NCBI RefSeq assembly: GCF_001988955.1
Contig: NZ_CP014263.1
Span: 1,116,001-1,180,000, forward strand
Reading direction: 5' to 3'
DNA length: 64,000 bases
Origin: Spirosoma montaniterrae
Lineage (GTDB): Bacteria > Bacteroidota > Bacteroidia > Cytophagales > Spirosomataceae
A program made the position numbers and the translations under genes. Below are positions 33,823 through 42,677 of the stretch, piece by piece (position 1 is the stretch's first letter; each line of letters starts with the position of its first letter). Below the pieces are notes generated by a model that saw only the letters and a program-made list of their open reading frames with translations, was not told the DNA's origin and did no database searches.

Positions 33823-36198
33823 ATGTCATTCCATTTTCTTCGCCGTGTGGTGCTGAGCATTGCCATCGGCTGGCCGGTTGTGCAGGCACTGGCCCAATCA
33901 GATTCTACTAATCGCGCTGTTCTGTCCGCCGATTCTGTTATAACGCCAGAGCCGATTCTGGTGCAGGGTATTGTCAGCGAACTAAACAACGGTCGGCGGG
34001 TGCCGCTCACGGGTGCTACCGTGCGGTGGCTGAGTACGTCGGTTGGGGCCGTTACCGACTCGCTGGGCCGCTTTCAATTGCCTCTACTACCTGCCCAAAA
34101 TCGATTGGTGGTCAGCTACGTCGGCTATCAGCCTGATACGCTCACGGTAACGAATCCTGCTACTCAAGTAGCTATTACGCTCCGGGCCGCGCAGACGCTC
34201 AACGAAGTGACCGTTACGGGCGCACCGGGGCAAATCGACCCGCTCAATCCGATTCAGACCGAGCTTATTACGCAGCGGACTCTGGCGAAAGCGGCCTGTT
34301 GCAACCTGTCGGAAAGCTTCGAGACGAACGCGTCTGTGAGTGTGTCGTACAGCGATGCCGTTACGGGAGCCAAACAAATTCAGTTTCTGGGGCTGGGTGG
34401 GCAGTATGTTCAAACCAACGTTGAGAACATACCAACCGTGCGCGGGCTGGCAACAACTTTCGGGCTGAACTACATTCCCGGCACCTGGATTACCAGCATC
34501 GACATTGGCAAAGGAGCCGGTTCGGTCGTGAATGGCTACGAAAGCATGAGCGGCCAGATGAACGTAGAACTGCAAAAACCCGATAGCCCCGACCGCCTTT
34601 TCCTGAATGGCTACGTCAACAGTTTTGGGCGGGCAGAAGGTAACGTCAACTGGTCGAAGCCCCTCAACAAGCGGTGGAGCATGGGGGTGCTGGGGCACGC
34701 GAGTACGCTGCAAACCGAGCGCGACCAAAACCGCGACGGATTCCGCGATTTGCCGCTGTACACCCAGGTTAATGCGGTTAATCGATTCAAATACAGTGGC
34801 GAACGCTTTATGGCGCAGTTTGGCGTGAAGGCACTCTACGAAGATCGGAATGGCGGGCAATTGTCCCGATTTGGCGAATCTCGGTATGCATTTCTGAACA
34901 CGACAAAACGGGTTGAGTTCTTCTCAAAAACGGCCCGGCTGTATCCCGAAAAACCGTACAAAGGGCTGGGCCTGATTCTCAACGGCCTGTATCATGATCA
35001 GACCGCTCGCTTCGGCCTAACGCCCTACACGGGCCAACAACGGTCGTTGTACGGCAACCTGATTTACCAGAACATTATTGGCACCACGAGCCATGCCTAC
35101 AAAGCGGGGCTGAGTTACGTATTGGACGATTATCAGGAGCAATACGCCAGTCGCCCGCTTTTGCGCCGGGAGTCGGTGCCGGGTGCATTTCTTGAATATA
35201 CCTACACCTATCTCGACAAACTAACGCTGGTGCTGGGTGGGCGGCTCGATTATCTGTCGGTCAGTGGGCAGCGGCAGCAGGTAAATACAACCTCCATAAA
35301 CGGACAGCCGCACCATACTGAAACCGTAGTGTTGCCCAACCAATGGGCGCAGTGGCAGGCTACGCCCCGGCTGCATCTGCGGTATCAGCCAACGCCAAAC
35401 CAAACGCTGCGGCTGTCTGCCGGGCGCGGTTTTCGGATGCCGAATCAGTTGGCAGAGAACATGGGCTACTTAGTCAGTTCGCGCCGGGTTAACCTGAACT
35501 ATGACGTGCGGCCCGAAGTATCGTGGAACTACGGGGCAAGTCTGACGAATGATTTCCGGCTGTGGGGTAAAAAAGCATCGGTGGTGCTGGACTACTACCG
35601 GACTGATTTCCAGAATCAGTTGGTGGTCGATCTGGAACATCCGACGCATCTGTATTTCTATAACTTACAGGGTCGTTCGTTTGCGAACAGCTTTCAGGCC
35701 GAACTGAACGTACAGCCCGCCCGCCGGTTCGACCTGAAAGCCGCTTACCGCCGGTTCGACGTGCAGCAGAGTATGGGCCGACCGGGTACGCCGTCGCAGT
35801 TACTGCCGCGCATGATGATTGCCCGCGACCGGGTGCTGCTGAACGCCGGTTATGCGTTACCCTATGATAAGTGGAAGTTCGACGCGACGTTCCAATGGAA
35901 TGGCCCGCGCCGGATTCCGTATCTGCGCGAAGGCGTGACCTTGCCGGGCGGGGCTACCATGCCGCTCGATTACGCACCCGGATTCGCCAATCTGAACGCG
36001 CAGGTGAGCCGCGCCTTTCGGAGCGGCTGGGAAGTGTACGTTGGGGGCGAAAACCTGACCGGCTTCCGCCAGCTCGACCCCATTATAGCCCCTGCTAATC
36101 CGTTCGGCCCAGGCTTCGATGCCGGGGCGCGGGCCTGGGGGCCAATTACGGGGCAAATGATTTATGTGGGATTCAGATTCAAACCACCTCATCAATGA
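33823..36198 (+). CDS. TonB-dependent receptor of a probable copper/heavy-metal island
   Basis: 791 residues from ATG 33823, with a signal peptide (AIGWPVVQALAQ). Carboxypeptidase-regulatory-like domain (about 45-130: GATVRWLSTSVGAVTDSLG, VVSYVGYQPDTLTV), TonB plug with an unusual Cys pair (AKAACCNLSESFETNASVSV, IQFLGLGGQYVQ, NVENIPTVRGLA, GAGSVVNGYESMSGQMNV), and a barrel ending YVGFRFKPP. The Cys-Cys plug and neighbours (HYC_CC_PP upstream, HMA regulator overlapping downstream) point to a metal ion or metallophore rather than a sugar. The AraC-type regulator begins in the last four bases of this gene. Confidence 0.9.
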   Translation: MSFHFLRRVVLSIAIGWPVVQALAQSDSTNRAVLSADSVITPEPILVQGIVSELNNGRRVPLTGATVRWLSTSVGAVTDSLGRFQLPLLPAQNRLVVSYVGYQPDTLTVTNPATQVAITLRAAQTLNEVTVTGAPGQIDPLNPIQTELITQRTLAKAACCNLSESFETNASVSVSYSDAVTGAKQIQFLGLGGQYVQTNVENIPTVRGLATTFGLNYIPGTWITSIDIGKGAGSVVNGYESMSGQMNVELQKPDSPDRLFLNGYVNSFGRAEGNVNWSKPLNKRWSMGVLGHASTLQTERDQNRDGFRDLPLYTQVNAVNRFKYSGERFMAQFGVKALYEDRNGGQLSRFGESRYAFLNTTKRVEFFSKTARLYPEKPYKGLGLILNGLYHDQTARFGLTPYTGQQRSLYGNLIYQNIIGTTSHAYKAGLSYVLDDYQEQYASRPLLRRESVPGAFLEYTYTYLDKLTLVLGGRLDYLSVSGQRQQVNTTSINGQPHHTETVVLPNQWAQWQATPRLHLRYQPTPNQTLRLSAGRGFRMPNQLAENMGYLVSSRRVNLNYDVRPEVSWNYGASLTNDFRLWGKKASVVLDYYRTDFQNQLVVDLEHPTHLYFYNLQGRSFANSFQAELNVQPARRFDLKAAYRRFDVQQSMGRPGTPSQLLPRMMIARDRVLLNAGYALPYDKWKFDATFQWNGPRRIPYLREGVTLPGGATMPLDYAPGFANLNAQVSRAFRSGWEVYVGGENLTGFRQLDPIIAPANPFGPGFDAGARAWGPITGQMIYVGFRFKPPHQ

Positions 36199-36761
36199 CA
36201 CTATCCATTCGGAATATGGTGTGCGACCGCTGTAAACGGGTGGTGCGCGAAGAATTAGAACGGCTGGGGCTGATCGTTGAACGGGTCGATCTGGGTGAAG
36301 TCGATATTACTGCTTTGCCACCCCACGTATCGTTGGATGACGTTCGACGGGCATTACAGGCCAATGGCTTTGACCTTGTCAACGACCGAAAACAGGCACT
36401 GGTCGAGCACATGAAAATTGTACTGATCAATGAATTTCAACACCTGAAAGGCGACCGCCAACCTGCCGAAAAGGTCTCCACGTTTCTGGAGCGTAAAATG
36501 GGCTATGAGTATTCGTACCTGAGTGGTCTGTTCTCGGCCAGCGAAGGGCAAACCATTGAGAAATACGTCATTGCGCTGAAAATTGAGAAGGCAAAAGAAT
36601 GGCTTCGATACGATGAACTTACGCTCAGCGAAATTGCCTGGCGACTGAGCTACAGCAGTGTGCAGCACTTAGCCAATCAGTTTCGGCAGGTTGTCGGCCA
36701 AACGCCGGGCCAATTTCGTAAAGCCGGACTGCCCGACAGGCGGTCGCTCGATGCGCTCTGA
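36195..36761 (+). CDS. HMA-AraC fusion regulator
   Basis: 188 residues. N-terminal ferredoxin-like heavy-metal-associated domain with the CxxC site (IRNMVCDRCKRVVREELER, residues about 4-70), fused to an AraC-type DNA-binding domain with two helix-turn-helix motifs (YSYLSGLFSASEGQTIEKYV and LTLSEIAWRLSYSSVQHLA, then FRQVVGQTPGQFRK). The start overlaps the receptor stop (ATGA at 36195), so they are translated together. The design suggests that a metal such as Cu(I) or a metallochaperone is sensed directly by the transcription factor. Family parts are clear; the metal is inferred. Confidence 0.85.
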   Translation: MTLSIRNMVCDRCKRVVREELERLGLIVERVDLGEVDITALPPHVSLDDVRRALQANGFDLVNDRKQALVEHMKIVLINEFQHLKGDRQPAEKVSTFLERKMGYEYSYLSGLFSASEGQTIEKYVIALKIEKAKEWLRYDELTLSEIAWRLSYSSVQHLANQFRQVVGQTPGQFRKAGLPDRRSLDAL

Positions 36762-36859
36762 ATTGTGTACAACTGAGCCATAATCATGCAAAATCAACAG
36801 CGTATAAAGCGAGTTTTAATAATAGGCCAACGATGGTCTGACAAACACAAACAACGCTT

Positions 36860-36946
36860 ATGGAAATGATGGATCAACACAAGGAACACGTTGCAATATG
36901 TTTTGATTGTGCCGAGGACTGCCGCCGTATGTCGGCCCATTCGTGA
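36860..36946 (+). pseudogene. C-terminal remnant of a four-helix-bundle copper-binding protein (DUF326 type)
   Basis: 28 codons: MEMMDQHKEHVAICFDCAED, then CRRMSAHS. The Cys spacing C-x2-C-x3-C with flanking His and the end CRRMSA look like the last helix of DUF326/Csp proteins, which normally have about 110 or more residues with similar Cys motifs in every helix. Upstream sequence to 36762 has no continuation in any frame, so the front is missing. It lies inside the metal island, which supports the reading; alternatively a genuine mini metal-binding peptide. A 10-bp hairpin follows at 36957-36983. Confidence 0.5.
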
Positions 36947-36956
36947 AGAATACATG

Positions 36957-36983
36957 GCGATGGCATTCAAACGATGCCATCGC
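36957..36983 (+). terminator. Stem-loop between the remnant and the outer-membrane protein gene
   Basis: Arms gcgatggcat (36957-36966) and atgccatcgc (36974-36983) pair perfectly around a 7-base loop, 21 bases before the next start codon at 37004. There is no T run, so it may be an attenuating or mRNA-stabilising hairpin rather than a terminator. Confidence 0.55.
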
Positions 36984-37003
36984 TTACTCAACTCAACGGC
37001 TTT

Positions 37004-38410
37004 ATGAACCAGTTATGTCTATTATTCGTGCTTAGTTCCGTGTTGCCCGCTATGGCTCAGCATCAACATCGCGACCACCTACCAAACCCACCTGCCTCAC
37101 AATCGGCAACGACCGATTCCATGCCGGGTCGGCAACATCATCAGATGATGACAATGAGTCATTCATTTTCACGTAGCCTGCCCATGAATCGGAATGGCTC
37201 CGGCACAAGCTGGCACCCTGATAATACGCCGATGTATGCCTACATGCTTCATACGCCTAAAAATTGGATGTATATGTTGCATTACAGCGTGTTTCTCAGG
37301 CATACTAATCAGAACTTCACAAACCCTACCGGACGCGGGCGTGACCGGCAGTTCGATGCACCAAACTGGTTTATGGGTATGGCCCAACGCACCGTAGGCC
37401 AGCGAGGATTGTTTATGGCGCGGGCTATGCTCTCGTTTGATCCGCTAACCGTTAGCCCGAATGGCTATCCTTTACTGTTCCAGTCGGGAGAGAGTTATCA
37501 AGGACGACGTCTGGTTGATCGGCAGCATCAGCACGATTTATTCTCAGAACTTGCTGTAGCTTATAGCTATGCATTTAGCAACAAATCAGATGCCTTTTTG
37601 TACGTTGGTTTTCCCGGAGAGCCAGCTTTGGGACCACCAGCTTTTATGCATCGACTGTCGGCGTTCAATAATCCTGATTCGCCACTGGGGCACCACTGGC
37701 ACGACGCTACGCATATAACGTTTGGCGTTGTTACGGCTGGTTATCGACTGGGAATGGCGAAAATTGAAGCATCATCGTTTACCGGACGCGAACCAGATGA
37801 GAACCGACTTGGCTTAGACCGGCCCCGTTTTGACAGTTATTCGTTTCGGTTTTCTGTAAACCCGTCACCTGCCTGGGCATTGCAAGTGTCTCATGGTTTT
37901 TTGAAAAGTCCTGAATCGGTCGAGCCGGAAGAAGATGTAAATCGGACTACGGCTTCTGTTCTGCACAGTAAGTCATTGGGTAGCCCTGACCGATACGTAA
38001 CTTCAGCATTGGTGTGGGGCATGAATTCGCACGATGGAACCAACGAAAATGCATACTTGGCCGAAACGAGTTTGCAACTGAACCGGGTAGCCTTACATGG
38101 TCGGTTTGAAAATATTACAAAATCGCAGGAAGAATTAGGCATAATCAATAATGACGCAGGCACAGAGTCACGTTTAGTGACTGTCAACAACGCTACATTA
38201 GGTATGAACTTCCGGCTTGTTCGTTATGCCATGAGTGATCTTGTGCTGGGAACTCAGATAACGGCCAGTATGCCGGATCAATTTTTGCAATCGCTTTATG
38301 GAAAAATGCCATTGTCGGGTCAGATATACCTGCGCCTGACACCTGGTATATTACAGGCCAGTAGCCGCTCTGCTCACACGGGCCATGCGGCCATCCATGA
38401 GCCTAACTGA
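37004..38410 (+). CDS. His/Met-rich outer-membrane protein of the metal island
   Basis: 468 residues, start ATG 37004 (MNQLCLLFVLSSVLPAMAQ, cleavage after AQ); the in-frame ATG at 36974 is in the hairpin. The first 60 mature residues are rich in His and Met (HQHRDH, RQHHQMMTMSH), a typical Cu(I)/Ag(I)-binding composition. The body alternates like a beta-barrel (FMARAMLSFDPLTV, YRLGMAKIEASSFTGREPDE, ALHGRFENITKSQEE) and ends with more His (AHTGHAAIHEPN). I do not recognise a named family; copper-associated porin or efflux partner is inferred from composition and context. Confidence 0.7.
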   Translation: MNQLCLLFVLSSVLPAMAQHQHRDHLPNPPASQSATTDSMPGRQHHQMMTMSHSFSRSLPMNRNGSGTSWHPDNTPMYAYMLHTPKNWMYMLHYSVFLRHTNQNFTNPTGRGRDRQFDAPNWFMGMAQRTVGQRGLFMARAMLSFDPLTVSPNGYPLLFQSGESYQGRRLVDRQHQHDLFSELAVAYSYAFSNKSDAFLYVGFPGEPALGPPAFMHRLSAFNNPDSPLGHHWHDATHITFGVVTAGYRLGMAKIEASSFTGREPDENRLGLDRPRFDSYSFRFSVNPSPAWALQVSHGFLKSPESVEPEEDVNRTTASVLHSKSLGSPDRYVTSALVWGMNSHDGTNENAYLAETSLQLNRVALHGRFENITKSQEELGIINNDAGTESRLVTVNNATLGMNFRLVRYAMSDLVLGTQITASMPDQFLQSLYGKMPLSGQIYLRLTPGILQASSRSAHTGHAAIHEPN

Positions 38411-38491
38411 ATAGCCAGTAGGCTGGCTGTTGGTTTGGCACTAATTGTGCAGACTGTTTGTTTATTAACTACCTTAAAATCAACTAAAACC

Positions 38492-38854
38492 ATGTTTCGC
38501 AATCTTGTTCTGACTCTTCTTTCCCTGCTTGTTTTAGTAGGCAATGTTGTCGCCGGTAAATTGGTTTTTGACGACCGCGAGAAGGAAGTAAAAATTAAAA
38601 CATCAGCCGTGTGCGGCATGTGCAAAGCCCGCATCGAGCGCAATCTGTCGTTCGAGAAAGGTGTTAAAGAAGCTACGCTGGATGTGAAATCGAAGGTTGT
38701 AACCATCCGGTATAATCCCCGGAAAACAGACGTCGATAAGTTGAAAGCCAACATCAGCAAAACGGGTTATGATGCTGAAGAAGTGCTGGCCGACGAGGCC
38801 GGATACGCCAAACTACCCGAATGCTGCAAAAAAGGTGGTATGGATCATCAATAA
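38492..38854 (+). CDS. Exported heavy-metal-associated (HMA) domain protein
   Basis: 120 residues, start ATG 38492 with signal peptide (VLTLLSLLVLVGNVVAG). The HMA domain carries the metal site CGMCKARIERNL and the ferredoxin-like strand pattern (KEATLDVKSKVVTIRYNP, KLKANISKTGYDAEEV). The tail adds a Cys pair (LPECCKKGGMDHQ), a possible second metal ligand set. A periplasmic copper chaperone is likely. Last gene of the island; follows the His/Met-rich protein by 81 bases. Confidence 0.87.
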   Translation: MFRNLVLTLLSLLVLVGNVVAGKLVFDDREKEVKIKTSAVCGMCKARIERNLSFEKGVKEATLDVKSKVVTIRYNPRKTDVDKLKANISKTGYDAEEVLADEAGYAKLPECCKKGGMDHQ

Positions 38855-38869
38855 ACCACCGGTAGGTTG

Positions 38870-38899
38870 TTTGGAACAAAGGCCAGTCGTGTAGTTTTG
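38870..38899 (+). promoter_or_regulatory. Promoter of kynureninase, nearly leaderless
   Basis: TTTG (38870-38873), 18 bases, then TAGTTTTG (38892-38899): a full match to the Bacteroidota -33/-7 consensus. The start codon at 38905 lies only 5 bases after the -7 element, about where transcription should begin, so the mRNA would have almost no leader. Confidence 0.65.
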
Positions 38900-38904
38900 T
38901 AGCT

Positions 38905-40182
38905 ATGACCTACGAAAACACGCTGGCCTTTGCGCGTCATCTCGACGACACCGATCCGCTTCGCCACTTCCGGAAGCGTTTCCATATTCCGCAACGCAAC
39001 GGGCAGGAATTGATTTACCTCTGTGGTAATTCGCTGGGATTGCAGCCTAAGTCCGCCCGCGCTGCGTTGGAACAGGAACTGAATACCTGGCAAAGTCTGG
39101 GTGTGGAAGGCTGGTTTGAAACGCCCGAAGGCGCGACGCAAAACTGGCTCGGCTATCATAATAGCTGCAAAACGGCACTGTCGCAGATCGTAGGCGCACA
39201 GCCTGCGGAGGTTTGCCCAATGAACGCGCTGACCGTAAACATTCATTTGCTGCTGACGTCATTTTATCAGCCAACGCCGGAAAAATACAAGATTCTTACC
39301 ATTCTGGGTGATTTCCCGTCGGATCAATACGCGCTCGAAACGCACGTGCGGCATCGGGGCTATACCCCAACCGACGCGATTATTGAAATAACTCCCCGCG
39401 AAGGTGGCGAATCCACGCGGGGACTCATTCATACCACAGATATTCAGCACGCTATCGCCCAACATGCCGATGAACTGGCTGTAGTCTGGATGAGCGGCCT
39501 GAATTATTATACCGGGCAGGTCTATACTATGGCTGCTATTGCCGAAACAGCGCGTCGGTATGGCATTCCGGTTGGGTTCGATCTGGCGCACGCCATTGGC
39601 AACATCCCGCTGCAACTCCACGACTGGGGCGTTGATTTTGCCACCTGGTGTTCTTACAAATACCTCAACGGTGGTCCTGGTGCCGTGTCGGGCGTGTTTG
39701 TCCATCAAAAACACCATGACCGTAACTTGCCCCGGCTGGCGGGATGGTGGGGATACCGCGAAGACCGGCGATTTGAGATGAAACCCGGTTTTTTGCCCGC
39801 GCCCGGTGCCGACGGCTGGCAACTGAGCACCCCCAACATTCCGGCACTGGCCCTGCACCGGGCCGCTATCGCGATCACAGCAGAGGCTGGTATGGCTGCC
39901 CTGCGCCAGAAAAGTGAGCTACTCACAGGATTCCTCGAGTTGGTGCTACGTCCGTTTCCGCAAATCAGCATCCTGACGCCTGCCGACGCTAATCAGCGCG
40001 GTTGCCAACTGTCACTGCTGGTACGGAAAAACGGCAAAGCCTTATTCGAGCAACTGACGCAGGCGGGTATTATTGGCGACTGGCGCGAACCCGATTGTAT
40101 CCGGCTCGCGCCCACACCGTTGTATAATACGTTTGAAGACGTTTGGCGGGTAGGAGAGGCCCTACACCGATTTCTCGGCTGA
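38905..40182 (+). CDS. kynU: Kynureninase
   Basis: PLP enzyme of 425 residues that cleaves kynurenine (or 3-hydroxykynurenine) to anthranilate (or its hydroxy form) and alanine in tryptophan catabolism. Marks: YLCGNSLGLQPKSARAAL, EGWFETPEGATQNWLGYH, VCPMNALTVNIHLLLTSFY, substrate-side FDLAHAIGN, and the PLP lysine 252 in WCSYKYLNGGPGAVSG. Length is normal. Its last 21 bases overlap the convergent TetR gene. No other kynurenine-pathway gene is in the window. Confidence 0.95.
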   Translation: MTYENTLAFARHLDDTDPLRHFRKRFHIPQRNGQELIYLCGNSLGLQPKSARAALEQELNTWQSLGVEGWFETPEGATQNWLGYHNSCKTALSQIVGAQPAEVCPMNALTVNIHLLLTSFYQPTPEKYKILTILGDFPSDQYALETHVRHRGYTPTDAIIEITPREGGESTRGLIHTTDIQHAIAQHADELAVVWMSGLNYYTGQVYTMAAIAETARRYGIPVGFDLAHAIGNIPLQLHDWGVDFATWCSYKYLNGGPGAVSGVFVHQKHHDRNLPRLAGWWGYREDRRFEMKPGFLPAPGADGWQLSTPNIPALALHRAAIAITAEAGMAALRQKSELLTGFLELVLRPFPQISILTPADANQRGCQLSLLVRKNGKALFEQLTQAGIIGDWREPDCIRLAPTPLYNTFEDVWRVGEALHRFLG

Positions 40183-40803
40183 ATCGGCTTCCAACCGTTC
40201 CTTTGTGTACAGATATGCACCGTGAAAGAGCCGGCCAAGCGACACTTCGATCTGTTGCCAGCCTTCCTCACTGGCGAGGTCGATACCTAAAATAGTGCGT
40301 TTTTGCTGCGCCATAAGCGTCAGCATGGTCATGCCGCTCATCAGAATAGCAGCAAACGGACGGCCATTGTCGAGTTCGATAATCTTAGCCAGATCATCGA
40401 CCATTGCCTGAAGTTTTTTTTCTTTCTCTCCAGCCAGTGTATTGTGTAAACAGTTGTTACTCAACAAATTGGCCTTGATAAACTGCTGTGCATGAACGTT
40501 GTTACGCAGTAGCCGGAACTCGTCAATCATAAACCCGTAACAAGCCTCGAAAAAGTCGGTTAAGGGGGCATCTTTCAGCCGCTCAACGTCGATAGCGGGT
40601 GCCGAAACAACCGGCTTGTTTATGCTGTAATAGGTTTCGATTAAGCCACTAAGACCACCAAAATACCGATAAATTAAAATCTTGTTAACACCGGCCCGAC
40701 TGGCAACCCGGTTAATTCGGACCTGATCGAGTCCATCGTTGGTAATAATTTGTCCAACAGCTTCAAGAAGCCGTTGTTCCGTTTTTTCACGGCCACGCTG
40801 CAT
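40162..40803 (-). CDS. TetR-family transcriptional regulator
   Basis: 213 residues. N-terminal TetR helix-turn-helix (LLEAVGQIITNDGLDQVRIN, RVASRAGVNKILIYRYFGG, residues 10-60); the C-terminal ligand domain is not diagnostic. It overlaps the end of kynU by 21 bases in convergent orientation. Nested GTAAC/GTTAC palindromes in its own upstream region (40846-40870) may be its operator. The target genes are unknown; the neighbouring queG is transcribed in the same direction from 41868, upstream of the regulator. Confidence 0.92.
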   Translation of the reverse strand: MQRGREKTEQRLLEAVGQIITNDGLDQVRINRVASRAGVNKILIYRYFGGLSGLIETYYSINKPVVSAPAIDVERLKDAPLTDFFEACYGFMIDEFRLLRNNVHAQQFIKANLLSNNCLHNTLAGEKEKKLQAMVDDLAKIIELDNGRPFAAILMSGMTMLTLMAQQKRTILGIDLASEEGWQQIEVSLGRLFHGAYLYTKERLEADSAEKSV

Positions 40804-40845
40804 ATAGATTGAACAATGGGATAGTACGGGTGTTAAACGAATTAA

Positions 40846-40870
40846 GTAACCCGTTGTTACATGCGTAACA
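40846..40870. promoter_or_regulatory. Candidate autoregulatory operator of the TetR gene
   Basis: Two overlapping palindromes share a half-site: GTAAC-N5-GTTAC (40846-40860) and TGTTAC-N4-GTAACA (40855-40870). They lie 43 bases upstream of the regulator start at 40803. Confidence 0.5.
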
Positions 40871-40917
40871 AACCATAAGCGAAACAGGTTTATTTAATCT
40901 GTAGCCTTACTATAATT

Positions 40918-41868
40918 TTAATCTTCTATTTCTTCTCTATCTGGCTGATTGAAGGCTACGTTTCGTTTCAAACCCTCTAATTTGGTGCGTTTCACCGCCG
41001 ACCGCCGGAAAATTTCCCGAAACACATCTTCTGTAATATCTTCCCAATCACGTTTCGAGAACGTAGTCAAGTCATGATGGGGCGTAAAAGCAGGCGTTTG
41101 GTGCGGGCGGGCAAACCGGTTCCAGGGGCAAACATCCTGGCAGATGTCGCAGCCGAATATCCAGTTTTCAAATTTGCCCTGTACCTCATCGGGAATGGCT
41201 TCTTTTAACTCAATCGTGAAATACGATATGCATTTGCTGCCATCCACCACGTAGGCATCCACAATAGCATCGGTCGGACAGGCGTCGATGCAGCGGGTGC
41301 AGGTGCCGCAATAGTCGGTAATGGGGCCGTCGGGTTCGAGTTCGAGATCGAGAATCAGTTCGCCGATGAAGAAAAATGAGCCAATCTGCCGGTTTATCAG
41401 GTTCGTGTGTTTGCCAATCCAGCCCACGCCTGCCCGTTTTGCCCAAGCTTTATCCATGACCGGGGCCGAGTCGACAAAGGCCCGCCCGTTTACCTCGCCA
41501 ATTTCGTCGTGAATAAACGCCAGTAACTGTTTCAGCTTATCTTTCAGCACGAAGTGATAGTCTTCGCCATACGCGTATTTCGATAGTTTATAGTCGTCTT
41601 CGCCTTCAGGAAGCCGTTGTTCGGGATAGTAGTTGAGCAGCACCGTTACGACCGACTTGGCACCGTCGACCAGCAAACGCGGATCAAGCCGCTTATCGAA
41701 GTGGTTGGCCATGTAACTCATCTGCCCGTGCATCCCGTTTTTAAGCCAGGTTTCGAGGAGCGGGGCTTCTTCTTCCAGAAAGTCAGCTTTGGCAATGCCG
41801 CAAAAGTCGAATCCCAGCCGCGTAGCTTCGGCTTTTATCAGTTGGCTGTATTTTTTTAAGGGCAACAC
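40918..41868 (-). CDS. queG: Epoxyqueuosine reductase
   Basis: 316 residues. Last step of queuosine tRNA modification: reduces epoxyqueuosine using cobalamin and two [4Fe-4S] clusters. Marks: [20 protein letters not shown] at the front, [19 protein letters not shown], the cluster motifs [16 protein letters not shown] and [11 protein letters not shown]. The usual length for QueG. No ATG is available at the front: the frame opens with GTG at 41868 (or TTG at 41865), inside the left arm of the hairpin at 41855-41982, so the start codon and first four codons are hairpin sequence. Confidence 0.93.
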   Translation of the reverse strand: MLPLKKYSQLIKAEATRLGFDFCGIAKADFLEEEAPLLETWLKNGMHGQMSYMANHFDKRLDPRLLVDGAKSVVTVLLNYYPEQRLPEGEDDYKLSKYAYGEDYHFVLKDKLKQLLAFIHDEIGEVNGRAFVDSAPVMDKAWAKRAGVGWIGKHTNLINRQIGSFFFIGELILDLELEPDGPITDYCGTCTRCIDACPTDAIVDAYVVDGSKCISYFTIELKEAIPDEVQGKFENWIFGCDICQDVCPWNRFARPHQTPAFTPHHDLTTFSKRDWEDITEDVFREIFRRSAVKRTKLEGLKRNVAFNQPDREEIED

Positions 41869-41982
41869 GGATTCAACGGATTATGCGGATGTACACAGAT
41901 TTTATTTTATAGAACAACAACGGAAATGCCGAAAAAATCCGTGTTTATCCGTGACATCCGTACAATCCGTGTTGCCCTTAAA
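41855..41982. repeat. Word-built mirror hairpin, cggat word family, divergent gap
   Basis: Arms 41855-41903 and 41934-41982, 49 bases each, around a 30-base loop. The outer 19 bases (tttaagggcaacacggatt) match perfectly; then the word acggat recurs with 2-5 base links that differ between arms, so words are conserved and links are not. It lies between the divergent queG and grpE genes and contains the queG start codon. Confidence 0.9.
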
Positions 41983-42071
41983 TTATGTCAAGTTGGCAGA
42001 AAAACAGGAATTGGCCGGGGTTTTGCCCATCTTTGCACATGAATTTCTGGAAGCGAACACGCGATTCATTC

Positions 42072-42677
42072 ATGGAAAATAAAGACATTTTGGACGAGCA
42101 ATCGTCTGCCGACACATTGCAACCTGACAACCTGACAACGGAAGTGCCCAATGACGAAGAGGCCATTAACATCAACGGTGGCGAACCGGAGACTGATGAG
42201 CCAGTTGCAGACGACGCGCAACCCGTTGCGGAAACTCCGTCGGCTAATCAGGAAATTGCCGAATTGAAAGATAAATACCTGCGGCTGTACGCCGATTTTG
42301 AAAACTTCCGTCGGCGCACGGCCAAAGAAAAACTCGACCTCATCGGCAATGCCAACGAAGGGCTGTTGCAGGCTCTGATTCCGGTGGTCGACGACTTTGA
42401 ACGGGCCATGCTGTCGATTGAAAAAACCGACGATATTGCTGCCATAAAAGAAGGCATCGCGCTGATTTACAATAAACTCTTTAAGACCCTCGAAACCAAG
42501 GGTCTCAGGCCAATGGTCTCGAAAGGTGAACCATTCGACGCCGACCTGCACGAGTCTATTACGCAGTTTCCGGCCCCAAGCGAAGACTTGAAAGGTAAGG
42601 TGATCGACGAAGTTGAAAAAGGGTATTTTCTGAATGATAAAGTCATTCGGTTTGCGAAGGTTATTGTAGGCAGCTAA
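42072..42677 (+). CDS. grpE: Nucleotide exchange factor GrpE
   Basis: Co-chaperone that releases ADP from DnaK. 201 residues from ATG 42072 (MENKDILDEQ); an in-frame ATG at 42039 would add eleven residues but lies right at a likely -7 element (CATCTTTG, 42029-42036). Acidic disordered front, then the long dimerisation coiled coil (IAELKDKYLRLYADFENFRR, RTAKEKLDLIGNANEGLL), and the beta-wing (DADLHESITQFPAP, GYFLNDKVIRFAKVIVG). Followed by dnaJ after a hairpin. Confidence 0.96.
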   Translation: MENKDILDEQSSADTLQPDNLTTEVPNDEEAININGGEPETDEPVADDAQPVAETPSANQEIAELKDKYLRLYADFENFRRRTAKEKLDLIGNANEGLLQALIPVVDDFERAMLSIEKTDDIAAIKEGIALIYNKLFKTLETKGLRPMVSKGEPFDADLHESITQFPAPSEDLKGKVIDEVEKGYFLNDKVIRFAKVIVGS

